Below, piece by piece: positions 11,251 to 22,117 of a DNA stretch of 64,000 nt (the stretch's first letter is position 1; each line of letters starts with the position of its first letter). The position numbers and the translations under genes are program-made. The DNA lies in NCBI GenBank assembly GCA_021495925.1, contig JAKEKT010000002.1, forward strand, positions 124,001 through 188,000, read 5' to 3'. The stretch is from Diplodia intermedia. Taxonomy: Eukaryota > Ascomycota > Dothideomycetes > Botryosphaeriales > Botryosphaeriaceae. Below the pieces are notes generated by a model, which worked only from the letters and a program-made list of their open reading frames with translations, did no database searches and was not told where the DNA came from.

Positions 11251-12960
11251 TCAGGCCGCAAATTTCGCAATCCTCGCCTCCAAATCTCTAACCCAATCAC
11301 CGACGGTCTTGATGTTATCCTGCAGGGTGCCCTCGCCTTGCTTGAGGCTCTCCTCGACCTTGGTGAGGGCGTCGCCCCACTGGCGAATCTCCTCGGCCTG
11401 CTCGGCCTGGCGCTTCTCGAGCTCGTCCAGCGTGTGGGCGGCGGTGCCGGCGCTGGTGTGGATGAGGCGCAGCGTGCGCAGGCGCTCGAGCACGAGCGGC
11501 AGCGTGGGCGAGAGGTGCTCGATGGTCTGCAGCGTCCCGAAGAGGGCGTTGATCTTGGCCACGCGCTCCGGGTCCTCGATGTAGGCGCCCATCATCTCGG
11601 GCGGCGGGCCGCCGGCACCGTCTGGTGCCATCGGCGCTCCGCCACCGCCGGCTGCAGCCGCGGCGGCCGCGGCCGCGGCGTTGGCCGAGACGGTGCTGCT
11701 GCGTTGCCGCCCGCCCGTGGGGGATGAGCCGCCGTCTTGCGAGGCGCGGGCGGAGCGGCGGAGCTCGTCGAGGCGCTCGGCCTCCTGCGTGAGCTTCTGC
11801 ACGCGGCGGCTGGCGGCGTCGAGCGAGGAGGTCGAGACCTCGGAGATGGTCTGCAGTTGGCGCTCGAGCGTGTCAAGGTTGTGCAGGATGCTGCGGGGCG
11901 GGTAGGCGGCGATATCGGGCATGTTGTTGGCGTTGAGGCCGAGTGCTTTTTCAAGCTGCGAGAGGCGGGCGTCGAAGTCGGCGGCACGCGACAGCGCCTG
12001 CGCGGCCTGCTCAGACGCCGCCGTGACCGTGATGCCAGTTGTCGCCTGCGGTATGGTGGTGGTGGTGGTGGTTGTAGGTCGTGTGAACCGCCGAAGCGTG
12101 CGAGCGAACTGCGCTTCCGCCCCCTTGATGCCGCCGTGGCGTTGCACGTAAACGGAATCCAGCACCTCACTCAGCTTCTCGAGGCTCTGCAGCGGATCGT
12201 CCTCGTATTCTTCTTCGTCGTATTCCTCGCCAGCAGCAGAGGCGGCAGCCGGCTTCTCCCCGCCTTCTTCTTCCTCCTTTTCTCCTTCTTCCGCTTCTCT
12301 CTCCTCTCCCTCTTCTCCTTCGTCTCCTTCTTCGCCCTCCCCGCCTCCTTGGATCACCTCGACACCTTCCTTCTTCATCTGCTCCCTCATCTCGACCTCC
12401 TGCTTCACCTCCTCAACCTCCCGCCTTAGCCTCGCCAGCTTCCGCTCTAGCGTCTCGTCATCCTCGTCGCTGAAGTCGCCGTACTCGTCGTCGCTGCCGC
12501 GGCTATCGCCGCGCCGGTGCCGCCTCGACGCGGTGCGGTAGGAGCGACGCTGCCGGCGTATCCGATCAGAGAAATCGACCCCCTTGGCGTCGACACGGGC
12601 GGGCTGGAAGATTGCGCGGGCGTCATGCGGCTCGAGGTGCCGGCGGACGATGTTGGAGAGGCCGTCGTCGGATTCGTCGTAAGATGCTTGCGAGGGAGAG
12701 CGGGCGGTGGAACTCTGGAGCAGAACGGGACGCGTTAGATCAAAACGGACATCGTTGTTGCATATATAGGTGCAGTGAAAGGCGGGGGCGAAAGGCGCGT
12801 ACGGGCAGCGTCGCGTCCTCGGTCAGCTCGGGAGTCTCGTAGATATCTGGTGCATCGCGATCCTGGAGAAAAACGGTTGTTAGCTAGGGTTCGTGCTGGC
12901 AATAGCTGGTGCGTGGCATACGAGGTCGGGCAAGTTCTCGTATTTGCGATTTTGGGCCAT
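11251..12960 (-). CDS. Dynamitin, dynactin p50 subunit
   Basis: Three exons, 12960-12922 (13 codons), 12862-12803 (20 codons) and 12714-11251, all junctions in phase 0, give 520 aa. The two small exons encode MAQNRKYENLPDL and DRDAPDIYETPEL, the conserved N-terminal dynamitin signature, and neither would be found by an intron-free reading. Dynamitin forms the shoulder of dynactin and links the Arp1 filament to p150, so it serves dynein-driven nuclear and vesicle movement. The rest is typical: an acidic Glu/Gly-rich stretch, then YEDDPLQSLEKLSEVLDSV and several coiled-coil segments to the C-terminus. A run of about ten Ala and a Gly/Pro-rich linker interrupt the coils. It shares its upstream region with LSD1. 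Confidence 0.93.
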
Positions 12961-14435
12961 TGTTGAGTGCTGGGCCGGCGGGGTGGGCTTTGCGGTGGGC
13001 GTGACGCGGAAGCTCGAGGTGGTCGGGACGGGAGCCGTGTTGTTTAAGCCGTCGACGGCGCGTCTCTGGGGACCCCGGTGCAGTGGTCCGTGCGGACCAA
13101 GCATTTCCACAGCAGGCACCACGCCAGAAGCAGTCAGTTGTTTCTTGCTAGAACAGCTTCTTCGCCGGCTTGAGGCTCAGGACTCTCCGCAGATATCTAC
13201 AAGATGTGGCCATACCGGCGCTATTCACCCACGAAGTCCGAAGAAACTCGATATCGGCTCTACAAACGCGGGCTGGTGGAGTGGACTTGATGTCCACTTG
13301 ACGGAGCCTATCACAAGCGGTTCGTGTCCGAAGCCCTGACGCATCTGTGCATTGGACCAATGGATAGGGCGTTGACCCCGCCATATTCTTCAGCCATGCC
13401 TCTTTTCGGTAGGATGCCCAGGGCCGAAGTATACAAAAGCAACTCGAGGTTCCAGCAACTCGGTGGCACAGTGAGACGCTGCAGCCTTAACCTCCGGGAT
13501 GCAGTCCGATCGTTTTCTTCAACAATATTCCTCAGAACAAGCTGTGTTTACGGCTAACCCCAGTCACGCCAAGCTCTGCGATGCCTACTCCGACTGTTTC
13601 AATTGCACTGGCGCTTGAGAGAATCGGCCGCTACGTCGACGGCAACTGATCAGAACGAGCCCATGATTACACGTGGCAGACGGGAACAAGTGTAGGACGC
13701 TGACGATGCGCTTTGTGTGCAAGTGCTCGTTGTTCTGATCCGTGCTTGTGCGGGCCATTGCTGCACGGCACAAATGGCAGACGGTGGGGAAGGATCGATA
13801 AAGGATCTCATCGGACGCTTCGAAGTTCTGTCAGGGCGGTAAGCATGCATGAAGCGCCGTCGTCCCATTCAAGCCGCAAGCAACAGATCGGAAACATCGA
13901 CGCAGCATGCGAGAGGGGGAGTTCGAGTCAATGGTGATGTCACTGGAGGCGGTGGGGAATTTCTCAACGGAAAGAAGACCGCGCAATTCAGGCGGCCGAG
14001 TGAGACAGGTGACAGCACCAGAGCGTCTCGGGCGTGCATCGATGATATGCTCGGCGGCGGGGCTGTGAGTGCGCGGTGTACCGTGGAGGGGAGAGGACGG
14101 CGGCGAGTGAGATCGGGCTCGCGCTCGCAGAAACATCGGACACGGCGCTGCATGGGGCCGAAGACTGGCGCGCAGGCATCGCGAAGTGCCGACAGACACG
14201 GCGGCGGCTCTGGCGCAGCACGCGCAAACTGTGTGTGTCGCCTGGGGGCGGGGTGCCTGGGGTGAGGTCGAAATAAGTGTCCGGTGGTTCGCTTGGGTAA
14301 GCCCCGAAAAGTACGAGCGAGCGCAGGACAGGACGGCGCCGCCAGAACATCACTCGCAGGAGCGCCGCCCCTCTTGCAGAGAATGAATCGCTCCCGAGAG
14401 GCCGCCGCCCGTTTCAAGTTACTGCGATCCTGCTC
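12961..14435. promoter_or_regulatory. Divergent upstream region of dynamitin and LSD1
   Basis: This 1.5-kb head-to-head gap has no recognisable gene. A long open frame on the minus strand (13869-14984) is an antisense shadow running into the LSD1 coding region. The right end is GC-rich and probably the LSD1 leader, because it contains an upstream ORF (listed separately). Confidence 0.45.
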
Positions 14436-14514
14436 ATGTCCTTCTTTAGCGCCAATCGATTCATTCCCAGCGCCTCTCGCTTCTCGCACATCACAAGCTC
14501 CTACCGCGCCTTGA
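14383..14514 (+). promoter_or_regulatory. Upstream ORF overlapping the first LSD1 ATG
   Basis: ATG at 14383 opens a 43-codon frame, different from LSD1, that ends with TGA at 14512-14514. It overlaps the first LSD1 ATG (14436) but ends just before the second in-frame ATG (14520). If this ATG is in the mRNA, it would hamper use of 14436 and favour reinitiation at 14520. Confidence 0.4.
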
Positions 14515-17500
14515 GGAACATGTTCTCCACCGAAACCGCCACGGAGAGCGATGCCGCCGACGCGCATTCGTATCTGCTCAACACCTCCCATGATCTGCTG
14601 GAAGACCACCTCGCCGCCAAGGAATCCGAGCTGGACTTCGCCCTGAAGGATGAGCACATCGACAATGTCACCTTTTCCGCCTTCGACCACGGCCCTCTGT
14701 ACGACCGCTACGATGAATCGGGCCCGTCGTCCGTGCAGCCAGGCGATAACAATGATTTTTCTGAGCCCGGCGGCAGTCACATGAGTCTCAAGGGCGACGG
14801 CGACGACGCCCGCCCCGCCCTCGACGGCGCCGTGGACCAGCATGTATCGGTGGAAGATGACACCACCCCCGCCGCCGCCGCTGCCCCTGCGTCCACGGGC
14901 GCCGCCATGCATGTCGACGGCTCCAACGGTATGTCGAAGATGATTTCTGATGAGTTTGAGATGAATCACCACACCCCCCTGCATCAGGGGACCCCCGAAA
15001 TCAATGTCGCCATTCCGGCAGGCGCGACTGCTCTTGCCGGTGAAACCAAGAATACTTTGTCCAGCGGCGCCCAGCGGCGCTCTGTAGGCAACAAAGATAC
15101 GCCCCGGCCCTCCAGCATGTCCATAAAACAGGAATCCCCCGGCATCACTGCACGCCTGTCAGGCTACCCACCTATTGGAAAGAACTTACCTGCATTCAGG
15201 GTCAAATCATCGATACCCACGCACATCACTGTATTGGAGTTTGCGCGACAATGCATCTTGGCTGCCCAATCGTCGCGGCTCAACCCATTCGCCTTGCATC
15301 CTGGCGAGTACGAGCTTCTCAGGAACCACATCACGCATTCTCAAGTCACCGTCTACCTCAACATCCGAAACGCCATTCTGCGGCTTTGGACGAGGAACCC
15401 CCTCGTCGCAGTGACCACGTCAGAAGCCGCGGGGTGCGCGAGAGATGCCCGGTATTTCAACATGTCGCAGGTGGCGTATAAGTGGCTCGTGCGGAACGGC
15501 TACATCAACTATGGCTGTATCGAGCTTCAAAGCACTGCTGGACCCATATCGAGAGCCAAGGCCAAAGGCGGTAAGCGCAGGACCATAGTCATCGTTGGAG
15601 CTGGAATGGCAGGGCTGGGTTGCGCCAGGCACCTGGAAGGCTTGGCCGCACAGCTCGGAGAGCAGTGGACGAACAATGGAGAAAGGCCGCCCCGGGTGGT
15701 AGTACTTGAGGGACGCAAGAGGATCGGTGGTCGTGTATATTCGCATCCATTGAAGAACCAGAACAAGAGCACGCTTCCTCCAGGACTCCGGAACACCGTC
15801 GAGATGGGTGCGCAGATCATCACTGGCTTTGAGCATGGAAATCCCCTGAACTGTATCATCCGCGGACAGCTCGCACTGCGATATCACACACTCAAAGACG
15901 ACACTATTATTTACGACACCGATGGGGCCGTGGTTGATCAAGAGGGAGACATGCTTGTTGAGGGGCTCTACAATGACATTCTGGAGCGCGTCAGTCAATT
16001 TAGGAACAAGGCTCCACCACCACAAACCGTTGAAGGGGATCGGCGTCTCATCCAGTTAGGCCGGGACCCCACGAATGATTCTGGCGATCTCATCTCGTCG
16101 CTCGAGGATGCCGGGGCATCGCAAACGGTGCCCAGCCTGAGCTCCAACAAAATCAAGAAGACGGTAAATCCGAACGCTTTGATGGGGGTTGAAAAGTCGG
16201 CCGGACGAGCGTATACGCTTGCCCCTGGCTCTGGGACTAATGTATCGGCTGCAGACGCAGCGAGGAACATGGGCTGGCAGCTAAAACCTGACACTTCGAT
16301 CACGGAGAACTTGAATCTCGACCCGGTGACCCATGTTCCTGAGTATCCAACATTAGGCGCAACGATGGACGAAGCTGTCAGGCAGTACCAAAGCATGGTG
16401 CAGATGACGCCGAAACACATACGACTCTTTAACTGGCACCACGCAAATATGGAATATTCCAATGCTGCCCATGTCAATCAGCTGAGCCTCGGAGGCTGGG
16501 ATCAGGACATTGGGAATGAATTTGAAGGGCCACACTCGCACATTATTGGCGGCTACCAGCAGTTACCTCGAGGCCTCTGGCAGAGCCCTACCATACTCGA
16601 CGTCCGCTTCAACAGTCCCGTGAAATCTGTCCGCGAAGAGAACACGCGTCATATCGTGGAATGCAATAACGGCGACATCATCGAGGCCGATGAGGTCGTC
16701 GTCACAATACCTCTCGGTGTCCTCAAGCGGGAAGCCGTCAGCTTCAGTCCTCCTTTGCCAGAATGGAAGACAGCGCCGATCCAGCGGTTAGGCTTCGGCC
16801 TACTGAACAAAGTAGGTTCTAATATCTCACAGAAAGGTGCGAGACACCACTAACGCGCCCCAGGTCGCGTTGGTTTACGACACCCCATTCTGGGAAACCG
16901 ATCGCGATATCTTCGGCACCCTCAATGAGGCCGAGCTCCGAGACAGTATGGAGCAGAAAGATTACGAATCCCGCAGAGGGCGATTTTGGCTCTTCTGGAA
17001 CTGTATTAGGACGACTGGGCGCCCAACGCTCATCGCCCTCATGGCCGGTAATGCCGCGCACGATACTGAGGAAACAGATGATCAGGAGTTGGTTCGCGAG
17101 GTCACGGACCGCTTGTCCAAAATGTTTGCCCCAGCGGTTGTCCCACTCCCGACAGAGTACATTGTAACGCGGTGGAAGAAGGACCCGTTTGCCGGTGGCA
17201 GCTATTCTTTTATGGGTCCGACCGCGCAACCAGGCGATTATGATGCCATGGCACGACCAATCGGCTCGCTGCATTTTGCTGGTGAGGCAACCTGTGGTAC
17301 TCACCCGGCCACTGTTCACGGCGCGTACCTGTCCGGACTCCGCGCAGCTTCAGAGGTGGTTGATTCGATGCTTGGGCCAATCGAAGTGCAGCACCCCCTG
17401 GTCGCACCCAAGGCGAAGCAAGGTACCCCCGCCTTGCGCGGTGGCGCTGGCACGAAGCATGGTCGTGACGAGATGGACTCGGTGGAGTCGCGAAACGTAA

Positions 17501-17967
17501 GACAGGCCAGGAACGAAGACCTGGAGGATTTGATCACAGCAGCGATCCGCGAGCAGGCTGGGGAGCGGCCACACAAGCCGGAGAGAACAGGCAACAACCC
17601 ATATTTGCTGTACACCAGGGACCACTGGCACAGCGTCAAGGCAGAGTGCGACGAGCAACGCAGGGCTGCCACGGGGGATCCGAATGCAAAGGCGTCGAAG
17701 GACAACATCCGCACGGTCCTCGGGGCGAAGTGGCGTAATGCACCGAACAAGGTGCAGCAGCCTTACCTCGACGAGGCCAGCAAGCTCAAGGAAGCTAGCG
17801 CCACAGCCGCGGCGGCGTACAAGGAGAAGGCGGCCGTCTGGGAGAAGGAGGCCGCCCGGATCCGAGCAGAATTCACGGCCGGCAACTTTGCACACGGCGA
17901 ATCTTTTGGCGGCAAGACGGCGACTGAGAACGGCGGCGCGCGGAGAGAGCGGCGGGTTGTGTCTTGA
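14436..17967 (+). CDS. lsd1: LSD1-type lysine-specific histone demethylase with HMG box
   Basis: Two exons, 14436-16811 and 16864-17967, with a 52-bp intron (CACTAAC branch), give 1159 aa, or 1131 aa from the ATG at 14520. The order is: a disordered acidic N-terminus; a SWIRM domain at about 260-360; an FAD-binding GAGMAGLGCARHLEG from about 385; the amine-oxidase core with LPEWK (equivalent of the human LSD1 active-site lysine) just before the splice; the FAD-contact end HFAGEATCGTHPATVHGAYLSG; and an HMG box at about 1034-1115 (NNPYLLYTRDHW ...). It would remove mono- and dimethyl marks from histone H3 in the nucleus. The long coiled-coil tower that binds CoREST in animals is not seen; a Ser/Pro/Asn-rich insert occupies that region. 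The HMG fusion matches other filamentous fungi. Confidence 0.93.
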
Positions 17968-19326
17968 TGACACGGCCGTCGGGTGCTTTGCTGCTTTTGT
18001 GCTTTGGTGCGGATTGAGCTGTTTGTCGTCCTATTATGTATTTCTAAGGAGTAGCACTCACAGCATGCGGGACGGGTGGGTCAGGCGCACGTCGCTCGGT
18101 GGATTGCATGTCAGGCGTTCGCATTGGCGGCGGCGGGTCAGCATTCGCATAAGCTGCAGACATCACTCGATGAGGTACGGAGTATCAAGCACGACCACCT
18201 GTCAGACGTGCAACGGAAGCGAGGGCCCGCGGTCGTGAAGAGTGGCACAGCGTCCGGCGCGTCGGCCTGCGTGCGGCGGCGCTTGTCGGGACCACGCGAG
18301 CCCGGTGTCGTAGCTAATTAATGACGAGCGGCGCAGACCGCACGCGGGGCCAGGCACCGCAGCAGGGCAGTCGCGGTGCAGCGGTGCCTGGGGTCGCCTC
18401 ACGTCATCAGCATTGCGCACCCCAGCCGCGAACCCAGGACCGTGGGTCGCGCAACGTGCGAAAAACAAACGTCGAGACAGGCGTGGTTCCCATTAGGCTT
18501 CCCGGGGCGGCGGAATCCCATCGATCAGCGTCGCTCGGATTAACCCCCGCTTTGGCGGCCGCGGTGCGCGCGAGGGGCGGAGGCGGCCTGAGATTCGCTC
18601 GTCACACGGCCGGGGCAACGCAGGGATTGGCGGGCCAGACACGCCCCCGGAGGCTCTCAACGCGCCGTTCGACGCTGGCCGGACGCGGGCGCGGCGTGGG
18701 GAACAGGCGGATTTAGGCTGCAGCGGCGCGGCGACGTCAAGCAGCGGCCGCCGCGGAGCGCGAGGCCGTTACATTGCAGCGCTGGGCGCTCCACCGCGAA
18801 ATGCGAGAGCGAGTCTGCCCTGCAGCCGGCGCGTGGTGACGACGGGCTACAACCGGCACGTTGCACTGGCTCGATGCAGCGCGGCGACTGTGCGCGAGGA
18901 TCTTGTCCCCACCGGGCAGGCTACCCGTTTGGGCGGTTCGCGGAGAATGCCCATGGAAGCTTCACTCGCAGGAAGATGCCGTGGCTGGGGCCAGGTGCCA
19001 GGTGCGTTGCCGATGCGCGCGCAGTGAGGCGTTCCTTCTTACGTTGGCGCTCGCGGCCGGCAAAAGCGCGCTGTGCCGCAGAGCGGGCGTCGACGTCCAT
19101 GACACACTACTGCCCCAGGCCCCTCCTCCCTCCCGCGCTCTCTCCAAGTGCGCTGCTTGCGCATCTCCACGCGTCCCTCGTTTGCCCGTCTGCGCCTGCC
19201 CATGCTTGAACCCGCCCTCGCCCAGCCCGGCCGCCGCATACACGCCCTCGCCGCTCCCGAAACGGACCCAGCTGCCCCGAGCAGCGAGCGCAGCGCACCA
19301 CCGCGCCAGCACCGCCCACCGTCGCC
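17968..19326. other. Intergenic, very GC-rich
   Basis: This separates LSD1 from the ubiquitin protease; both are on the plus strand. Open frames on both strands are long only because the sequence is GC-rich, and none has family motifs. The last 200 bases are pyrimidine-rich and look like the promoter and leader of the downstream gene. Confidence 0.5.
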
Positions 19327-22117
19327 ATGAGCTCGTTCTTTGGCAGACTGCGCTCCAATGCGGTGAGCCCTCCTCCGCCTGCCGCCTCCATCCGTGACGC
19401 CGTCCCCCGCTGACCGACCGCGTCGCAGCCGCCCGCGAGCCCGTCGACGGCCGTCGCGCCGGCGAAGAAGGACCCCAACGCGCCGCAGCCCACGCCGCTC
19501 GAGAAGCTGCTCGCTACCGACACGAGTCCCATCCGCGCCAACGGTAGCGACAAGTTCTTCGGATTCGAGAATGTAAGCCAATTGCGCCTCCGCCGCCGTC
19601 CATGTCTCATGCGCTAACCCGCCGCTCCGCGTCACAGTTCGGCAGCACCTGGTATGACGCCCGCCGCCACCCGCACTCCCCCCGACTGGCGCACGCTCAC
19701 TGTGTCTCGGCAGCTATTGCAACTCCATAATACAATGCCTTTACTACTCTACCCCCTTTCGGGAACAGGTCATCAATTTTCCCATCCGCTCGCCGCAAGA
19801 CTCCCTCGCCGACCGCACCACCAACGGCCTGCTGCGCATTAACACCGATCTCTCGAATGCCGGAGCCAATGGAGCGCAAAATCCGCTGTCTCCGACGCGG
19901 CAACCCTCGAGCGCGCAGCTGGCATCCCCTAGGAAGTCAGGGGCCGGCCCAGGGGTGCCTCCCTCGCCGTCGATTACCAAGCCCGAGGAAAATAAGGACT
20001 CCCCCGAATACAAGAAGAAGCAGGCCATGGCCGCGGGACCCGTGCTGAACATGGATTACGAGAATTCCAAGGCGTATGGCATGCCCGAGTCGCTGTTTAC
20101 GTCATTGAAGGATATCTTCGAGGCCATCATCGCGCACAGGTCACGGGTTGGTGTTGTGAGCCCCCAAAAGTTCCTGGAGATATTGCGCCGCGAAAACGAA
20201 ATGTTTCGATCTGCCATGCACCAGGACGCCCATGAGTTCTTGAATTTGCTTCTCAACGAGGTCGTCGAAAATGTCGAGCACTTCTCCCGGCAGCAAGGCC
20301 AACAGCAAATCGAGCAGGAGTCGCCTGAACACAGCGGAGAATCCGATTCCGGACTAGCAGTGGCCATGTCTCCTGTGCTGAGCAGTGCCGTCAAGAATGG
20401 TGCCATAAGCAACACAGGATGGGTCCATTCATTATTCGAAGGTACGCTCACATCGGAAACGAGATGCTTGACATGCGAGAACGTATCCCAGCGCGACGAA
20501 GCCTTTCTTGACCTTTCGGTCGACTTGGAGCAAAATTCCTCAGTGACCTCGTGCTTGAAGAGATTCTCGGAAGAAGAAATGTTGTGCGAGCGCAACAAGT
20601 TCCACTGCGACAACTGCGGTGGGCTGCAGGAGGCGGAAAAGCGTATGAAAGTTAAAAGATTACCCCGGATATTGGCATTGCACCTCAAAAGGTTCAAGTA
20701 TACAGAGGACATGCAGCGGTTACAAAAGTTGTTTCATAGAGTCGTCTATCCCTACTACCTCCGCCTTTTCAACACCACCGACGATGCCGAGGATCCGGAC
20801 CGTCTGTACGAACTGTATGCTGTCGTCGTCCACATCGGAGGCGGTGCGTACCATGGCCATTATGTTTCGATCATCAAAACAGAGGACCGCGGATGGCTAT
20901 TATTCGACGACGAAATGGTGGAGCCTGTGGACAAGTCATACGTGCGGAACTTTTTCGGAGGCGAGAATGTGCTGGCTTGCGCCTACGTTCTCTTCTACCA
21001 GGAGACCACCGAGGAGGCGATGAAGAAAGAGCAAGAGTCAGAAGTGATAAGTCCGGTCGGTGACACGGTGTCAGTGCCACTGGAATCGGTGATGACGCCG
21101 ATCAAGACGGAGGATACACCCTTGAATGGCCATGTGTTCACGCCAGTGACACCAGTTCCGGAGGAGAATCATCAGTTCGTCAGCCTCGACCACGCCACAA
21201 CAGCGCCACCGCTTTCTCAGTCGCCGCCTGCACGGCCCGCCTCGCAGCCACCGCTGGAACATGTTACCACGTTTGGTGGTCACCCGACGCTCAAGACGAA
21301 ATGGAGCGACTCCTTCAAGCTAAACCATCGCGACAAGGATAGGGTTCGGGGGGAGAAAGAGCGCCGAGCGTCGCTCAAGGCTCAGGAAAAGGACGCAGAA
21401 AAGCTGGCAAAGGCGCAACGTAAAGAGGAAGAATCGAGGTTGAAGGAAGCGCGAACGAAACGCCAAGATGCCCAGAAGAAGCAAGAGGAAGAAATGCGGC
21501 AGGTCATGGCCCTCAGCAGAACCACAGCCAAGGAAGAAGCGAAAGTTCGCCGCAGCAGTTCCGTCGCGCAAAGAACTTCTCCCGACCCGCCTCATATGGC
21601 CAATGGCGTGTTGCATAAAGACGAGTCGGAACATGCTCCGCCGAACACGGCCAGTACCACGGCTCCTTCTTCGACCGGCAGTGAACCCACGACGACCAAG
21701 CCCAAGGAGAATGGCCACCATGGCCGTCACATCCACGGCAGCAAGAGCATCAGTGGCGGTCTCAACCGTTTCCGCAATTCAAGCATTAGCCTTCGCCATA
21801 AGCCCAAGTTCCTCTCGGGCTCGGGTAAGGACTTCAACTTTGAAGAGGCGCCCCCGACGCCTACACTGCCGCCCCAATATCAAAATGACGGGCCACAAAC
21901 TCCAAAGGCAGAGACACCCCTTGCTCCGACTTTCGCCAGCCCGAAATGGAATCCGGACACACCCGATAGAAATGCGGACAGTAGCGACGTCGGCGAAAGA
22001 GATCCGCCACCGATTGCGCCGGAGAAATCCGCCAAGGACACCACCAAGGAGAAGAAGAGAGGAATCCCCAAATTTGGCCTAGGAAAGAAGAAGAGTAGCA
22101 TGTTAGGTTTTGGGTAA
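19327..22117 (+). CDS. creB: CreB/UBP9-type ubiquitin carboxyl-terminal hydrolase
   Basis: Four exons, 19327-19362, 19429-19572, 19638-19651 and 19714-22117, give 865 aa. Exon 3 is only 14 nt. It codes FGST plus two bases of the catalytic cysteine codon (Cys65), and exon 4 continues CYCNSIIQCLYYS. The usual FGNTC box therefore reads FGSTC. The catalytic histidine is in GAYHGHYVSI near residue 442, followed by LLFDDE. A Cys4 zinc site is visible (CLTC ... CDNC). After the catalytic domain come a charged coiled coil (about 605-660) and a long Ser/Pro/Thr-rich basic tail ending in KKKSSMLGFG. In Aspergillus, CreB works with the WD40 protein CreC in carbon catabolite control and transporter turnover; that role is transferred by family. 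The extra 110-residue polar insert after the Cys box is normal for this branch. Confidence 0.92.

Noticed and set aside
12057..12083. GTG-type trinucleotide run
   Set aside because: It is the Thr-repeat coding part of dynamitin, not an independent repeat element.
13869..14984. Open frame of 371 codons antisense to the LSD1 5' part
   Set aside because: Overlaps confirmed LSD1 coding sequence and has no family motif.
7438..17967. Possible metabolic gene cluster around the cysteine synthase and flavoprotein oxidase
   Set aside because: The flavoprotein is a histone demethylase and the neighbours are housekeeping genes; there is no backbone enzyme, transporter or pathway regulator.
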